Shown here piece after piece: positions 26,396 through 34,608 of a stretch of DNA of 34,608 bases. Source of the stretch: an uncultured Rikenella sp. GTDB taxonomy: Bacteria > Bacteroidota > Bacteroidia > Bacteroidales > Rikenellaceae. The notes under the pieces are model-generated. The model was not told the origin of the DNA, ran no database searches, and saw nothing but the letters and a program-made list of their open reading frames with translations. Both the position numbers and the translations under genes were made by a program. Position 1 is the first letter of the stretch. The number at the start of each line of letters is the position of its first letter. The DNA lies in NCBI RefSeq assembly GCF_947628055.1, contig NZ_CANQYJ010000014.1:1-34608 (forward strand). Direction: 5' to 3'.

Positions 26396-27751
26396 CTATA
26401 CGATTCCCTGAGCCAGCATAGCATTGGCCACCTTCCGGAACCCCGCGATATTCGCCCCCTTCACATAATTGACATACCCGTCCGGCTCCGTCCCGTACTC
26501 GACACACACCGAATGGATATTCTTCATGATCGAACGGAGTTTCTCGTCCACCTCTTCCGGGCTCCATTTCAACCGTTCGGAATTCTGGGTCATTTCCAGT
26601 CCGGACGTAGCCACCCCGCCCGCATTGGAAGCCTTGCCCGGAGAATAGAGCAACTTGTGCTGCTGGAACGCATGAACCGCCTCCGGCGTAGAAGGCATAT
26701 TGGCCCCTTCCGCCACACAAATACAGCCGTTCGCAATCAATTTCGCCGCATCCTCCCCGTTCAGTTCGTTCTGCGTAGCACACGGCATGGCAATGTCGCA
26801 CTTCACCCCCCACGGCCGCTCCCCAGGGTAGTACTTCGCACTCGGATACCGTTCCGCATATTCGCTGATGCGGCCGCGGTAGATATTCTTCAACTCCAGG
26901 ATATAATCTAACTTGTCGGCATCGATACCATCCGGATCGTAGATGTAGCCCGACGAATCCGAAGCAGTCACCACTTTCGCCCCCAGTTGGGTCATTTTCT
27001 GGATGGCATACTGCGCCACGTTCCCCGAACCGGAGATCGCCACCACTTTCCCCGCCGGACTGTCGCCCCGCGTAGCGAGCATCTCCTGCGCAAAATAACT
27101 CACCCCGTACCCCGTCGCCTCCGGTCTGAGCGGGCTCCCCCCCCAATCAAGCCCTTTCCCGGTCAAAGTCCCGGTAAACTCATTGCGCAATCGCTTGTAC
27201 TGGCCGAACAGGAAGCCGATCTCACGCGCTCCCACACCGATGTCCCCCGCCGGCACGTCCGTGTCGGCCCCGATGTGCCGCTGGAGTTCGGTAGCGAAGC
27301 TCTGACAAAAGCGCATCACCTCGTTATCCGATTTCCCCTTCGGGTTGAAATCAGAACCTCCCTTGCCGCCGCCCATCGGCAGCGTAGTCAACGCATTTTT
27401 GAACGTCTGTTCAAAAGCCAGGAACTTCAGAATACTGAGGTTCACCGAAGCATGGAACCGCAGGCCCCCCTTGTAAGGCCCGATGGCGCTGTTCATCTGA
27501 ATCCGGTAGCCGCGGTTGATTTCCACCTCGCCCCGGTCATTGACCCACGGCACTCGGAAGATAATCACGCGTTCCGGCTCGGCGATGCGTTCCAGCACTT
27601 TCATTTTCATCAGGACAGGATTCTCGATAATATACGGGGCCAGGCTTTCGACCACCTCATGGACAGCCTGATGAAATTCCGGTTCATTCGGGTTTTTGGC
27701 CTCGATGTGCGACATAAAATCGCTGATGTACTGCTGGACTTGTTTTTCCAT
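26396..27751 (-). CDS. gdhA: Glutamate dehydrogenase
   Basis: 451 aa; 'YRIQMNSAIGPYKGGLRFH', 'LPMGGGKGGSDFNPKGKSD', 'GSGNVAQYA'. Confidence 0.97.
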   Translation of the reverse strand: MEKQVQQYISDFMSHIEAKNPNEPEFHQAVHEVVESLAPYIIENPVLMKMKVLERIAEPERVIIFRVPWVNDRGEVEINRGYRIQMNSAIGPYKGGLRFHASVNLSILKFLAFEQTFKNALTTLPMGGGKGGSDFNPKGKSDNEVMRFCQSFATELQRHIGADTDVPAGDIGVGAREIGFLFGQYKRLRNEFTGTLTGKGLDWGGSPLRPEATGYGVSYFAQEMLATRGDSPAGKVVAISGSGNVAQYAIQKMTQLGAKVVTASDSSGYIYDPDGIDADKLDYILELKNIYRGRISEYAERYPSAKYYPGERPWGVKCDIAMPCATQNELNGEDAAKLIANGCICVAEGANMPSTPEAVHAFQQHKLLYSPGKASNAGGVATSGLEMTQNSERLKWSPEEVDEKLRSIMKNIHSVCVEYGTEPDGYVNYVKGANIAGFRKVANAMLAQGIV

Positions 27752-27869
27752 CGGTTTCTCGGTTTACAGTTTGAAATCTCACTTGAATGTTGCAAAAGTA
27801 GGACTTTAAACGAGTTTTGCGTTCGATTGTGCGATTTTTAACATCATAAGGAAAATTTGTAACAGATTG

Positions 27870-28074
27870 TTATTCATCGATCTGATTCAGATCCAGATCG
27901 GGGTGGTCGGTAGGGAAATCCCGCAACCCGGAAATGCTGTCTTCGGAGATTTTATCGTTCGCGACGGCTTCACGGATAATTCCGCACACCACTCTTGACG
28001 GATCAGTTGCGGAGCGGGTGATGTCTAAAAAAGGGTCTGAATAGCCGAATCGGATGCCAAAACACGTCTGGGGT
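27870..28074 (-). pseudogene. Possible C-terminal remnant of an unidentified CDS
   Basis: '...FGIRFGYSDPFLDITRSATDPSRVVCGIIREAVANDKISEDSISGLRDFPTDHPDLDLNQIDE*' has protein-like composition, but no credible full-length gene surrounds it. Confidence 0.3.
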
Positions 28075-28151
28075 CGAGCAAGGAAGCGACCGCACAAAAT
28101 CCGGTTCCATTTCGTCGTCCGCATTCCGCCTCTTTGACGTATCTTTGCGGT

Positions 28152-28535
28152 ATGGGATTTTTGGTACAATCGTTTTGGCTGCTGTTTTTCTATTTGCTGG
28201 GCCTCGGGGTGAGCGTGCTGATCGGCGGGATTATTCCCGGCAGTGTGCTGGGCATGGCATTGCTGTTCATGGCACTGGCATCCGGATGGCTTCGGCCGGA
28301 GCAGGTGAGCCGGGTGTCTGAACTCCTGCTCGACAATATGGTGCTCTTTTTCCTGCCGGCAGCGGTAGGGCTGATCACCTCCGTGGGACTGATCTCGGCC
28401 AACCTGACCGCCATTCTGGTCTCGGCGGCGGTCAGCACAGTATTGATCGTGGCCGTGGTGGCCGTGACGCAGCAACGGATGGAAATACGCAAGCGAAAAC
28501 GAAAAATCCGGGAGGGCGGCCATGAAACTCGATAA
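28152..28535 (+). CDS. LrgA/CidA (holin-like) family membrane protein
   Basis: 4-TM small protein 'LGVSVLIGGIIPGSVLGMALLFMAL...LLLDNMVLFFLPAAVGLI' as in LrgA/YohJ. Confidence 0.9.
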   Translation: MGFLVQSFWLLFFYLLGLGVSVLIGGIIPGSVLGMALLFMALASGWLRPEQVSRVSELLLDNMVLFFLPAAVGLITSVGLISANLTAILVSAAVSTVLIVAVVAVTQQRMEIRKRKRKIREGGHETR

Positions 28536-29238
28536 TACATTCGAGGCGTTGGGAGTACTCGTCGGCTCGCAGATTTTCCTGCTCACTTTCACCATAGGGA
28601 TTTACGTGCTGTCGCTATGGCTGTTCCGGCGCACGCGGATCGGCCTGCTGCACCCGCTGCTTACATCGGGAGCGGTGATCATCGTTTTCCTGCTGGCCAC
28701 GGGCATTTCCTACGAACAGTATCACGATGCAACGGCATTGATCGATTTTATGCTCGGGCCGTCGGTGGTGGCGCTCGGCTATGCGCTTTACCGGCAGGTG
28801 GAACAGCTCAAGGCCAATGCGGTGTCGATCGTCACTTCGGTCGTGGTGGGGAGTGTCGTGGGAATCGTGAGCGTGATCGGGATTATCCGGCTTTTCGGAG
28901 CCGGCGCGACAATCGAAGCGTCGATAGTGCCGAAATCGGTCACGACACCGATCGCAATGTCCATTTCCGAGCGTTCGGGAGGGATCGGCTCGCTGACGGC
29001 TATTGTGGTCATCCTGACCGGTATTTTCGGAAGCATCGTCGGGCCGTTCGTCCTTCGTAAATTAAAAATCACCAGCAAGATAGCCAAGGGATTGGCCATG
29101 GGGTCGGCCGCCCATGGCGTGGGAACGGCCAAAGCGATGGAGATGGGAGCGGTCGAAGGGGCGGTAAGCGGTCTTGCCATCGGTTTGATGGGGCTGGCGA
29201 CGGCTCTGTTAGTGCCGGTGATCGAATGTATTTTATAG
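28522..29238 (+). CDS. LrgB-family protein
   Basis: 'LLHPLLTSGAVIIVFLLATGISYEQY', 'FMLGPSVVALGYALYRQ', 'PKSVTTPIAMSISERSGG', 'GSAAHGVGTAKAMEMG'; overlaps the lrgA-like gene. Confidence 0.95.
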   Translation: MKLDNTFEALGVLVGSQIFLLTFTIGIYVLSLWLFRRTRIGLLHPLLTSGAVIIVFLLATGISYEQYHDATALIDFMLGPSVVALGYALYRQVEQLKANAVSIVTSVVVGSVVGIVSVIGIIRLFGAGATIEASIVPKSVTTPIAMSISERSGGIGSLTAIVVILTGIFGSIVGPFVLRKLKITSKIAKGLAMGSAAHGVGTAKAMEMGAVEGAVSGLAIGLMGLATALLVPVIECIL

Positions 29239-29364
29239 CCTCGTGCGTTCCGGAACCGGTCAGGTCTGCCGGACGGGAAAAGTTCACGTTTTATGCGGGA
29301 AGAGGCGCTTTTCCGGCCGCCTCTCGTCCCCGAATCCTTTAGAGCGTACCCGGCGACCGAACTT

Positions 29365-30516
29365 TCATAAAACGGTTTTGTACAGCGTAATGACATTGAT
29401 CTCGGGCCAGGCACCGAAGCGGAACGGCACGGTACCTCCCGCCCCGAGCGACACGTACAGCGTCTGCTCCCCATGCCGGTAGAGGCCTCCCCATTCGGGA
29501 TAACTCCATCGGGCGGGTGAAAAGCCCCCGATCATCAACTGCATGGCATGGGTATGGCCCGAAAGCGTCAGGTCGATGTCCGTGGCGGGCAGCACCTCGC
29601 GCCGCCAGTGGCTCGGGTCGTGGCTCAGCAGGATTTTGAAAGCATCGTCGGGAATTCCTTCCGTCGCTTCAGTCAAATCGCCGCGCGAAGGAAAGGGAGG
29701 CCGACCGTCGTTCTCCACCCCGATCAAGACGATACTGTCACTGCCGCGTCGAATCATCCGATTCCCGTTCAGCAACAAATCCCACCCGAAGCTCCTCTGG
29801 AGGCGTTTCAACTCCGCCAAGCTGCGCGCCGCCCCGTCAGCCGTGTCGTAATGCCGGTAAGTGCAGTAGTCGTGGTTGCCAAGGATCGAGAAAACTCCGT
29901 CGGGAGCCTTCAACTGCGGCAGAATCTCCAGAAAGGGATCGAGTTCGCCGGGCGAGTTGTTGACTAAGTCGCCCGTGAAGACGATCATATCCGGCTGCAA
30001 GGCATTCACGCGTCCGACCAGTTCCCGGACGAAGCCCGTGTCGCTGCCGAACGTGCCGATATGCAGGTCGGAGAGCTGCACGATGCGGTAACCGTCGAAG
30101 GCTGCCGGAAGCCTGGACGACACCAAGGTGACTTCCTTGACCTCAAGCCGTTTCCAACCGTGCGTAAAGCCGTAGACAAAAGCGGCACAGGTGGCAGCGC
30201 CGACCACGATACCGGTTATATTCCCGACGGTCGAGGCATAGGGTACGAAACTTCCTATCCCGCGTCCCGCAAGCGAAATGACCGTAAAGAGGAGTTTGGG
30301 TACGGCGACGCACAGCAACAGTCCGAAAAAGAGTTTTATCAGCCACTCCTGATGACACCCGGCCCCCCAGGCTCCTGCGGCGGCGAACGCCAGCGCCGTG
30401 GGCAGCCAGTAGGCCGTGCTCCAGCATGCCGGAGCGGTTTCCCGCACGAATGCGAACCAGATATAGAGGTCGGGCAGCAGAAGCAGCAAAACGAAAACGA
30501 CGAGGAAAAGAATCAT
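29365..30516 (-). CDS. Membrane-anchored metallophosphoesterase
   Basis: N-terminal TM helices; 'VQLSDLHIGTFG', 'FTGDLVNNSP', 'LGNHDYC', 'LLSHDP', 'LSGHTHAMQ'. Confidence 0.95.
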   Translation of the reverse strand: MILFLVVFVLLLLLPDLYIWFAFVRETAPACWSTAYWLPTALAFAAAGAWGAGCHQEWLIKLFFGLLLCVAVPKLLFTVISLAGRGIGSFVPYASTVGNITGIVVGAATCAAFVYGFTHGWKRLEVKEVTLVSSRLPAAFDGYRIVQLSDLHIGTFGSDTGFVRELVGRVNALQPDMIVFTGDLVNNSPGELDPFLEILPQLKAPDGVFSILGNHDYCTYRHYDTADGAARSLAELKRLQRSFGWDLLLNGNRMIRRGSDSIVLIGVENDGRPPFPSRGDLTEATEGIPDDAFKILLSHDPSHWRREVLPATDIDLTLSGHTHAMQLMIGGFSPARWSYPEWGGLYRHGEQTLYVSLGAGGTVPFRFGAWPEINVITLYKTVL

Positions 30517-30553
30517 GGCCTGTTTTTCTAAAGCAAATTGCAAATCTCGGGTT

Positions 30554-30752
30554 TTATTTGTCCACTCCGATCAGGAACCCCACGGTTTGCGGGTCATCGT
30601 GTGAACCCAAAGGCTTCCGCCTTTGTCCAGCTCGGCGATCGCGGCCATTTCTCCTCCCGAAAGCGCCAAGTCGAAAAACATCCGGATTTGCTTTCTTCCG
30701 TTCGATGTGAGCCGGGGATCGGCATTCCGACGCCGTTGCTTAAAGTGTCCAT
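30554..30752 (-). pseudogene. Internally deleted, frameshifted aldo/keto reductase remnant
   Basis: N-terminal motif MDTLSNGVGMPIPG joined within ~200 bp to C-terminal motifs RMFFDLALSGGEMAAIAELDKGGSLW and, in another frame, HDDPQTVGFLIGVDK*. Confidence 0.75.
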
Positions 30753-30766
30753 AACGGTTCGCGAAT

Positions 30767-31306
30767 CTATACGTTCAGTCCGGCTTCGTAAGCCTGCTCC
30801 ATGGCAGGTGTTCCGACGATTTCGCCCGCGCGCCATGCTCCTACGCCGTAAATGACGCCTCGCTCCCGGGGATTCTCTATACAGTCGAGGAAACCGCGGA
30901 AACACTCTATCGTGCGCTCCATAGCCGGAATGCTCTGTTCGGCGGCAGTCACGATAAAGAAAAATTCTTTGTCTTTCATTTCCAAATAGCGGGCGCAGGC
31001 CCGGTCGATCAGCGTTTTCATCTGGGCGCTGAGCGTATAGAAATAGACCGGGGTGGCCATTACGATGACGTCCGCGTCGACCATTTTCTGCAATATTTCC
31101 GGTGCGTCGTCCTGCTGGGGACAAGGTTTTTCTCCATTATAGCAAATTCCGCACCCGGTGCAGTATCCGATCCGGAAGTCTTTCAGAAAAATCTTCTCGA
31201 CCCGGTGCCCGGCTTCTGCCGCCCCGGCCAGGAAACGCTCGCACAGCAAGTCGGAATTGCCGCCGCGCCGCGGGCTGGAGGAAAGAATCAATATGTTTTT
31301 ACCCAT
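30767..31306 (-). CDS. NADPH-dependent FMN reductase-like / iron-sulfur flavoprotein-like oxidoreductase
   Basis: 'MGKNILILSSSPRRGGNSDLLCERFLAGA', 'YCTGCGICYNGEKPC' (CX2CX2CX6C), 'DADVIVMATPVYFYTLSAQMKTLIDR'. Confidence 0.9.
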   Translation of the reverse strand: MGKNILILSSSPRRGGNSDLLCERFLAGAAEAGHRVEKIFLKDFRIGYCTGCGICYNGEKPCPQQDDAPEILQKMVDADVIVMATPVYFYTLSAQMKTLIDRACARYLEMKDKEFFFIVTAAEQSIPAMERTIECFRGFLDCIENPRERGVIYGVGAWRAGEIVGTPAMEQAYEAGLNV

Positions 31307-31365
31307 CTTTTTTGCGTTCGGTAAGTATAATCGTTGGCGGCCAAGTCCGTTTGGCCGTTTTACAA

Positions 31366-31396
31366 ACGGGCCGGTTATCGATGATAACCGGCCCGT
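31366..31396 (-). terminator. Hairpin downstream of the acetyltransferase gene
   Basis: acgggccggttatc-gat-gataaccggcccgt, perfect 14-bp stem; minus-strand tail TTTGT. Confidence 0.65.
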
Positions 31397-31401
31397 GCCC
31401 G

Positions 31402-31965
31402 TCATTCGGTTTTGATTTTCCGGATCTCTCGGGCCGGAACCCCTCCGACGATCGTATCGTCAGGGACATCTTTCGTAACCACCGCCCCGGCAGCCACGAT
31501 CGCATTCTCTCCGATCGTCACGCCCGGCAGAACGACCGCCGCAGCCCCGATCCAAGCGTTGCGCCTGATTCGGATCGGCCGGGCATAAACGTTATGCCGG
31601 AGCTCCGGCTGCTCCGCATGGTTTTCGGTAATGAGGTTCACGTTCGGGCCGATGAACACGCCATCCTCCAGGGTAATCCCGCCGCGATCCATAAATGTGC
31701 ATCCGTTGTTGACGAAAACCTTTTTGCCGAAACGGATGAACTGTCCGAAATCGGTGTGGAACGGAGGGACGATCCAGACCGAATCGTCCAGTTTCTGCCC
31801 GGTGAGTTCGCTGATAATCTCGCGGGTCTGCTCCGGAGTATGGTAGGATGCGTTCAATTCGCCCGTGATCCGCATCCCTCTGAGCAGCGCTTCGTACAAT
31901 ACCGGATATTCCGGGTCGCTTTCGAGGATCAGCTCCCCGTTGCGCATCTTTTCAAAAATATCCAT
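31402..31965 (-). CDS. Sugar O-acetyltransferase, left-handed beta-helix (LacA/Maa-like)
   Basis: 'MDIFEKMRNGELI', 'DYGxNI-like IRFGKKVFVNNGCTFMDRGGITLEDGVFIGPNVNLIT', 'RNAWIGAAAVVLPGVTIGENAIVAAGAVVTKDVP'. Confidence 0.95.
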   Translation of the reverse strand: MDIFEKMRNGELILESDPEYPVLYEALLRGMRITGELNASYHTPEQTREIISELTGQKLDDSVWIVPPFHTDFGQFIRFGKKVFVNNGCTFMDRGGITLEDGVFIGPNVNLITENHAEQPELRHNVYARPIRIRRNAWIGAAAVVLPGVTIGENAIVAAGAVVTKDVPDDTIVGGVPAREIRKIKTE

Positions 31966-31970
31966 ACGCG

Positions 31971-33014
31971 CTATTTCAAGTTATCTTTGAAAAAAGACTC
32001 CAACTTGTCGAAAGGAATGATCTCCGTCCGGTCGTACAGATCGGTATGGTTGGCGCCGGGAATAATCAGCAACTCTTTGTTGTCGCCTTTCAATTTTTTG
32101 AACGTATCCTCGCCGAAGTAACGGGAGTGGGCCTTTTCGCCGTGGACGATCAGTACGGCACTCTCCAATTCATCGGCGTATTCAAAGAACCGGAAATTGA
32201 GGAACGGGAGGGTCGAGGTGACGTTCCATCCGCCGTTGGAGTTGAGCGAACGTTTGTGGTAGCCTCGCGGCGTTTTGTAATAGGCATGGTAGTCCTTGAC
32301 GAATTGCGGCGCATCCGCGGGCAAAGGATCGACGACTCCGCCGCCGAGTTTGTACGAACCGTTGCGGTAGTCCTCCGTGCGCTGTGCGGCCATCGCCGCA
32401 CGCTTGGCGTTGCGCTGTTCGGCGGAATTTTCCGCATCGAAATAGCCGTTGGCGCTGACGCGGGTCATGTCGTACATCGTCGAGGCGACCGTCGCCCGGA
32501 TGCGCGGGTCGTTGATGGCGGCCTGAATCGCGATGCCGCCCCAGCCGCAGATGCCGAGGATGCCGATGCGTTCCGCATCCACGTCGTCACGGGTCGAAAG
32601 GTAATCCACCGCCGCACTGAAATCTTCGGTGTTGATATCGGGCGAAGCCACATAGCGGGGTTCGCCGCCGCTTTCGCCCGTATAGGAGGGGTCGAAAGCG
32701 AGGGTCAGGAATCCGCGCTCCGCCAGCGTCTGTGCATAAAGTCCCGAAGATTGTTCCTTGACGGCTCCGAACGGGCCGCTTACGGCGATAGCGGGCAGCT
32801 TGCCCGACGCCTCTTTCGGTACGTACAGATCGGCGGCCAGCGTAATGCCGTAGCGGTTGGTAAAGGTGACTTTACGGTGATTCACGCGGTCGCTTTGCGG
32901 GAATACTTTGTCCCATTCGGTTTGTTCCATGTCTGTTTCTGTTTGGGTCCGGGTGCAGGCGCTTGCTCCAAGAGCCAGCATCGTCAGACAGATTAATTTT
33001 AATTTCGTTTTCAT
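31971..33014 (-). CDS. Alpha/beta hydrolase (dienelactone hydrolase-like), lipoprotein
   Basis: Lipobox 'ALGASACTRTQ'; 'RIGILGICGWGGIAIQAAINDPRIRATVASTMYDMTR', 'AVLIVHGEKAHSRYF', 'IPGANHTDLYD'. Confidence 0.93.
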   Translation of the reverse strand: MKTKLKLICLTMLALGASACTRTQTETDMEQTEWDKVFPQSDRVNHRKVTFTNRYGITLAADLYVPKEASGKLPAIAVSGPFGAVKEQSSGLYAQTLAERGFLTLAFDPSYTGESGGEPRYVASPDINTEDFSAAVDYLSTRDDVDAERIGILGICGWGGIAIQAAINDPRIRATVASTMYDMTRVSANGYFDAENSAEQRNAKRAAMAAQRTEDYRNGSYKLGGGVVDPLPADAPQFVKDYHAYYKTPRGYHKRSLNSNGGWNVTSTLPFLNFRFFEYADELESAVLIVHGEKAHSRYFGEDTFKKLKGDNKELLIIPGANHTDLYDRTEIIPFDKLESFFKDNLK

Positions 33015-33129
33015 CCTATTTTTTGTTGTCAGACAGAGGTCGATCGAAATCGTGCCGAAGCGACCGACGGTTCCGACTTCGGAACCGGTGCCCGTCGCGT
33101 TTGTTTTTCGGTGCGGGGCATTCGGAAAA

Positions 33130-33250
33130 TCAAACCCGGCGGCCCATTTCGCAGGCTTCTTGCATAGCCGGTGTCCCTTCGATTTCGCCCGCGCCATGCC
33201 CCTGCGCCGTATGACACCTCGTTCCCCGGGAATTCTCTATGCCGTCGTTC
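33130..33250 (-). pseudogene. C-terminal remnant of a second flavin reductase-like gene
   Basis: 'GIENSRGTRCHTAQGHGAGEIEGTPAMQEACEMGRRV' parallels 'CIENPRERGVIYGVGAWRAGEIVGTPAMEQAYEAGLNV' of the 30767-31306 gene; nucleotide similarity is also visible by eye. Confidence 0.8.
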
Positions 33251-33304
33251 GGACTTTCGTTTTGCAGGACAAAAATACGCAATAAACACATCGGTTCGGT
33301 AGAC

Positions 33305-33337
33305 GGATTACGGTTTCTCCTACCCGAATTACAGATT
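33305..33337. promoter_or_regulatory. Operator-like direct repeat, copy 1
   Basis: ggattacggtttctcctacccgaattacagatt; half-sites ATTACGG/ATTACAG 21 bp apart. Confidence 0.65.
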
Positions 33338-33403
33338 GTGTTTTCCTTTGCCGTACTGTAAGTTACGAGATGTGTGTCCGGCTTCGCGGCCATTCGGGTA
33401 TAT

Positions 33404-33436
33404 GGATTACGGTTTCTCTTACCCGAATTACGGATT
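33404..33436. promoter_or_regulatory. Operator-like direct repeat, copy 2
   Basis: ggattacggtttctcttacccgaattacggatt; 31/33 identical to copy 1; ATTACGG half-sites 21 bp apart. Confidence 0.65.
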
Positions 33437-33473
33437 CTGCACTCCGGGAATAGCGGGAAACCGGAAAAGCGCG

Positions 33474-33481
33474 TAATTTTG
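33474..33481 (+). promoter_or_regulatory. Putative -7 element for the AraC-family gene
   Basis: TAATTTTG matches TAnnTTTG, 23 bp upstream of the ATG. Confidence 0.35.
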
Positions 33482-33503
33482 TCTATACCAAAAGATCGGA
33501 CTT

Positions 33504-34406
33504 ATGGAAAAGAACATCCTCGCTATCGACACCGTCGATGCGTACAACAAGATGCTGGGGATCGAAACGCTGCATCCGCTGATCAGCGTCATCGACATGG
33601 CAAAGGCCAAGCCGATCAGGCATATGCGGTATGCGTTCGGCCTCTACGCCATTTTCCTCAAAGAGATCAAATGCGGCGATTTGAGGTATGGACGCCGTTA
33701 CTACGACTACCAGGAGGGAACGCTCGTTTGCGTGGCGCCGGGGCAGGTGGTGGGGTTCGAGGATAACGGCGAGGTTATCCAGCCCAAAGGGTGGGCGCTG
33801 GTGTTCCATCCCGACCTGATCCGGGGAACGGCGCTGGGGCAGCATATGAACGAGTACACCTTCTTTTCCTATGAGTCCGACGAAGCGCTGCACCTTTCGG
33901 AGCGGGAACGCGGAATCGTAATCGAGTGTCTGGATAAAATCGGACATGAACTGGAAAACTCCATCGACCGGCACAGCAAACGTCTGATTACCATCAACAT
34001 CGAGATGCTGCTCGATTACTGTCTGCGTTTTTACGAACGGCAGTTCATCACGCGGTCGGAAGTCAATCGGGATGTGCTGTCCCGGTTCGAGCGGCTGCTC
34101 GACGGCTATTTTTCCAGTGACCGTGCACAGCGGGAGGGGTTGCCTTCCGTGAAATATTGTGCGGGAGAGTTGTGTCTGTCGCCCAATTATTTCGGCGACA
34201 TGGTCAAAAAAGAGACCGGTAAGACGGCGCAGGAATATATCCAGCTCAAAGTGATCGCTGCGGCCAAGGAACGGCTGAACGACCCTGAAAAGACCATCGG
34301 GCAGGTTGCTTATGAACTGGGGTTCCAGTATCCCCAGCATTTCACCCGATTGTTCAAGAAAGTGGTGGGCAGCACGCCGAACGAGTACCGGGGGCGCCTG
34401 AACTAA
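33504..34406 (+). CDS. AraC-family transcriptional regulator
   Basis: 300 aa; cupin-like N-terminal domain and C-terminal double HTH 'CAGELCLSPNYFGDMVKKETGKTAQEYIQLKVIAAAKERL...TIGQVAYELGFQYPQHFTRLFKKVVGSTPNEYR'. Confidence 0.96.
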   Translation: MEKNILAIDTVDAYNKMLGIETLHPLISVIDMAKAKPIRHMRYAFGLYAIFLKEIKCGDLRYGRRYYDYQEGTLVCVAPGQVVGFEDNGEVIQPKGWALVFHPDLIRGTALGQHMNEYTFFSYESDEALHLSERERGIVIECLDKIGHELENSIDRHSKRLITINIEMLLDYCLRFYERQFITRSEVNRDVLSRFERLLDGYFSSDRAQREGLPSVKYCAGELCLSPNYFGDMVKKETGKTAQEYIQLKVIAAAKERLNDPEKTIGQVAYELGFQYPQHFTRLFKKVVGSTPNEYRGRLN

Positions 34407-34487
34407 AGCTCTTCCGGCATTCGAGGGGAGAGCTCCGCGTCAGGCCGCCATTCACGGCTCCCGCCCCTCTTTACCTGAATACAAAAA

Positions 34488-34519
34488 AACACCTTTCTTA
34501 CGTGTGTAAGAAAGGTGTT
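34488..34519 (-). terminator. Terminator of tRNA-Asp
   Basis: aacacctttcttac-gtgt-gtaagaaaggtgtt, perfect 14-bp stem; minus-strand T-rich tail. Confidence 0.8.
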
Positions 34520-34527
34520 GGCATCGG

Positions 34528-34601
34528 CGGTGCGGACGAGACTCGAACTCGCGACCCCCTGCGTGACAGGCAGGTATTCTAACCAGCTGAACTACCGCAC
34601 C
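34528..34601 (-). tRNA. tRNA-Asp (anticodon GUC)
   Basis: Reverse complement GGTGCGGTAGTTCAGCTGGTTAGAATACCTGCCTGTCACGCAGGGGGTCGCGAGTTCGAGTCTCGTCCGCACCG. Confidence 0.95.
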
Positions 34602-34608
34602 GGACTGC

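Noticed and set aside
27135-27145. G8 tract in gdhA
   Set aside because: Encodes a conserved WGGS segment within the gene; less suggestive of phase variation than the rodA start tract.
26328-27146. 272-aa minus-strand Gly/Arg-rich ORF
   Set aside because: Alternate frame of gdhA on the same strand; no independent support.

Overview
The window looks like a Bacteroidota chromosome segment, probably Bacteroidales and possibly Alistipes-like (inferred from TAnnTTTG-type -7 boxes, FISUMP-like and NVEALA-like proteins, and GH2 lipoprotein/secreted enzymes). Most of it is core metabolism and cell-envelope genes: ppdK, pgi, gpsA, rodA, PBP2/mrdA, a TrmH-family methyltransferase, hppA, gdhA, lrgA/lrgB-like genes, a metallophosphoesterase and two GH2 enzymes. 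There are three minus-strand tRNAs (Leu-UAA, Ser-CGA, Asp-GUC) and many strong hairpin terminators. The most interesting accessory locus is 11.9-14.0 kb. It has an NVEALA-like 4-Cys secreted peptide with its own promoter, a hairpin, a 6-bladed-propeller lipoprotein and a CxxC thioredoxin-like lipoprotein, and it lies next to a multiply frameshifted nth pseudogene. Other notable items: a tandem GIY-YIG-like protein; a translationally coupled pair of paralogous membrane proteins of unknown function; a GH2 enzyme with an apparent NE->DQ substitution at the acid/base position; a G9 tract at the start of rodA; and an AraC-controlled redox locus (30.5-34.4 kb) with a duplicated operator-like repeat and two decayed oxidoreductase remnants. 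A 58-aa histone H1-like gene at 585-761 is missing from the supplied ORF track. All identifications come from reading the sequence; no database search was run.
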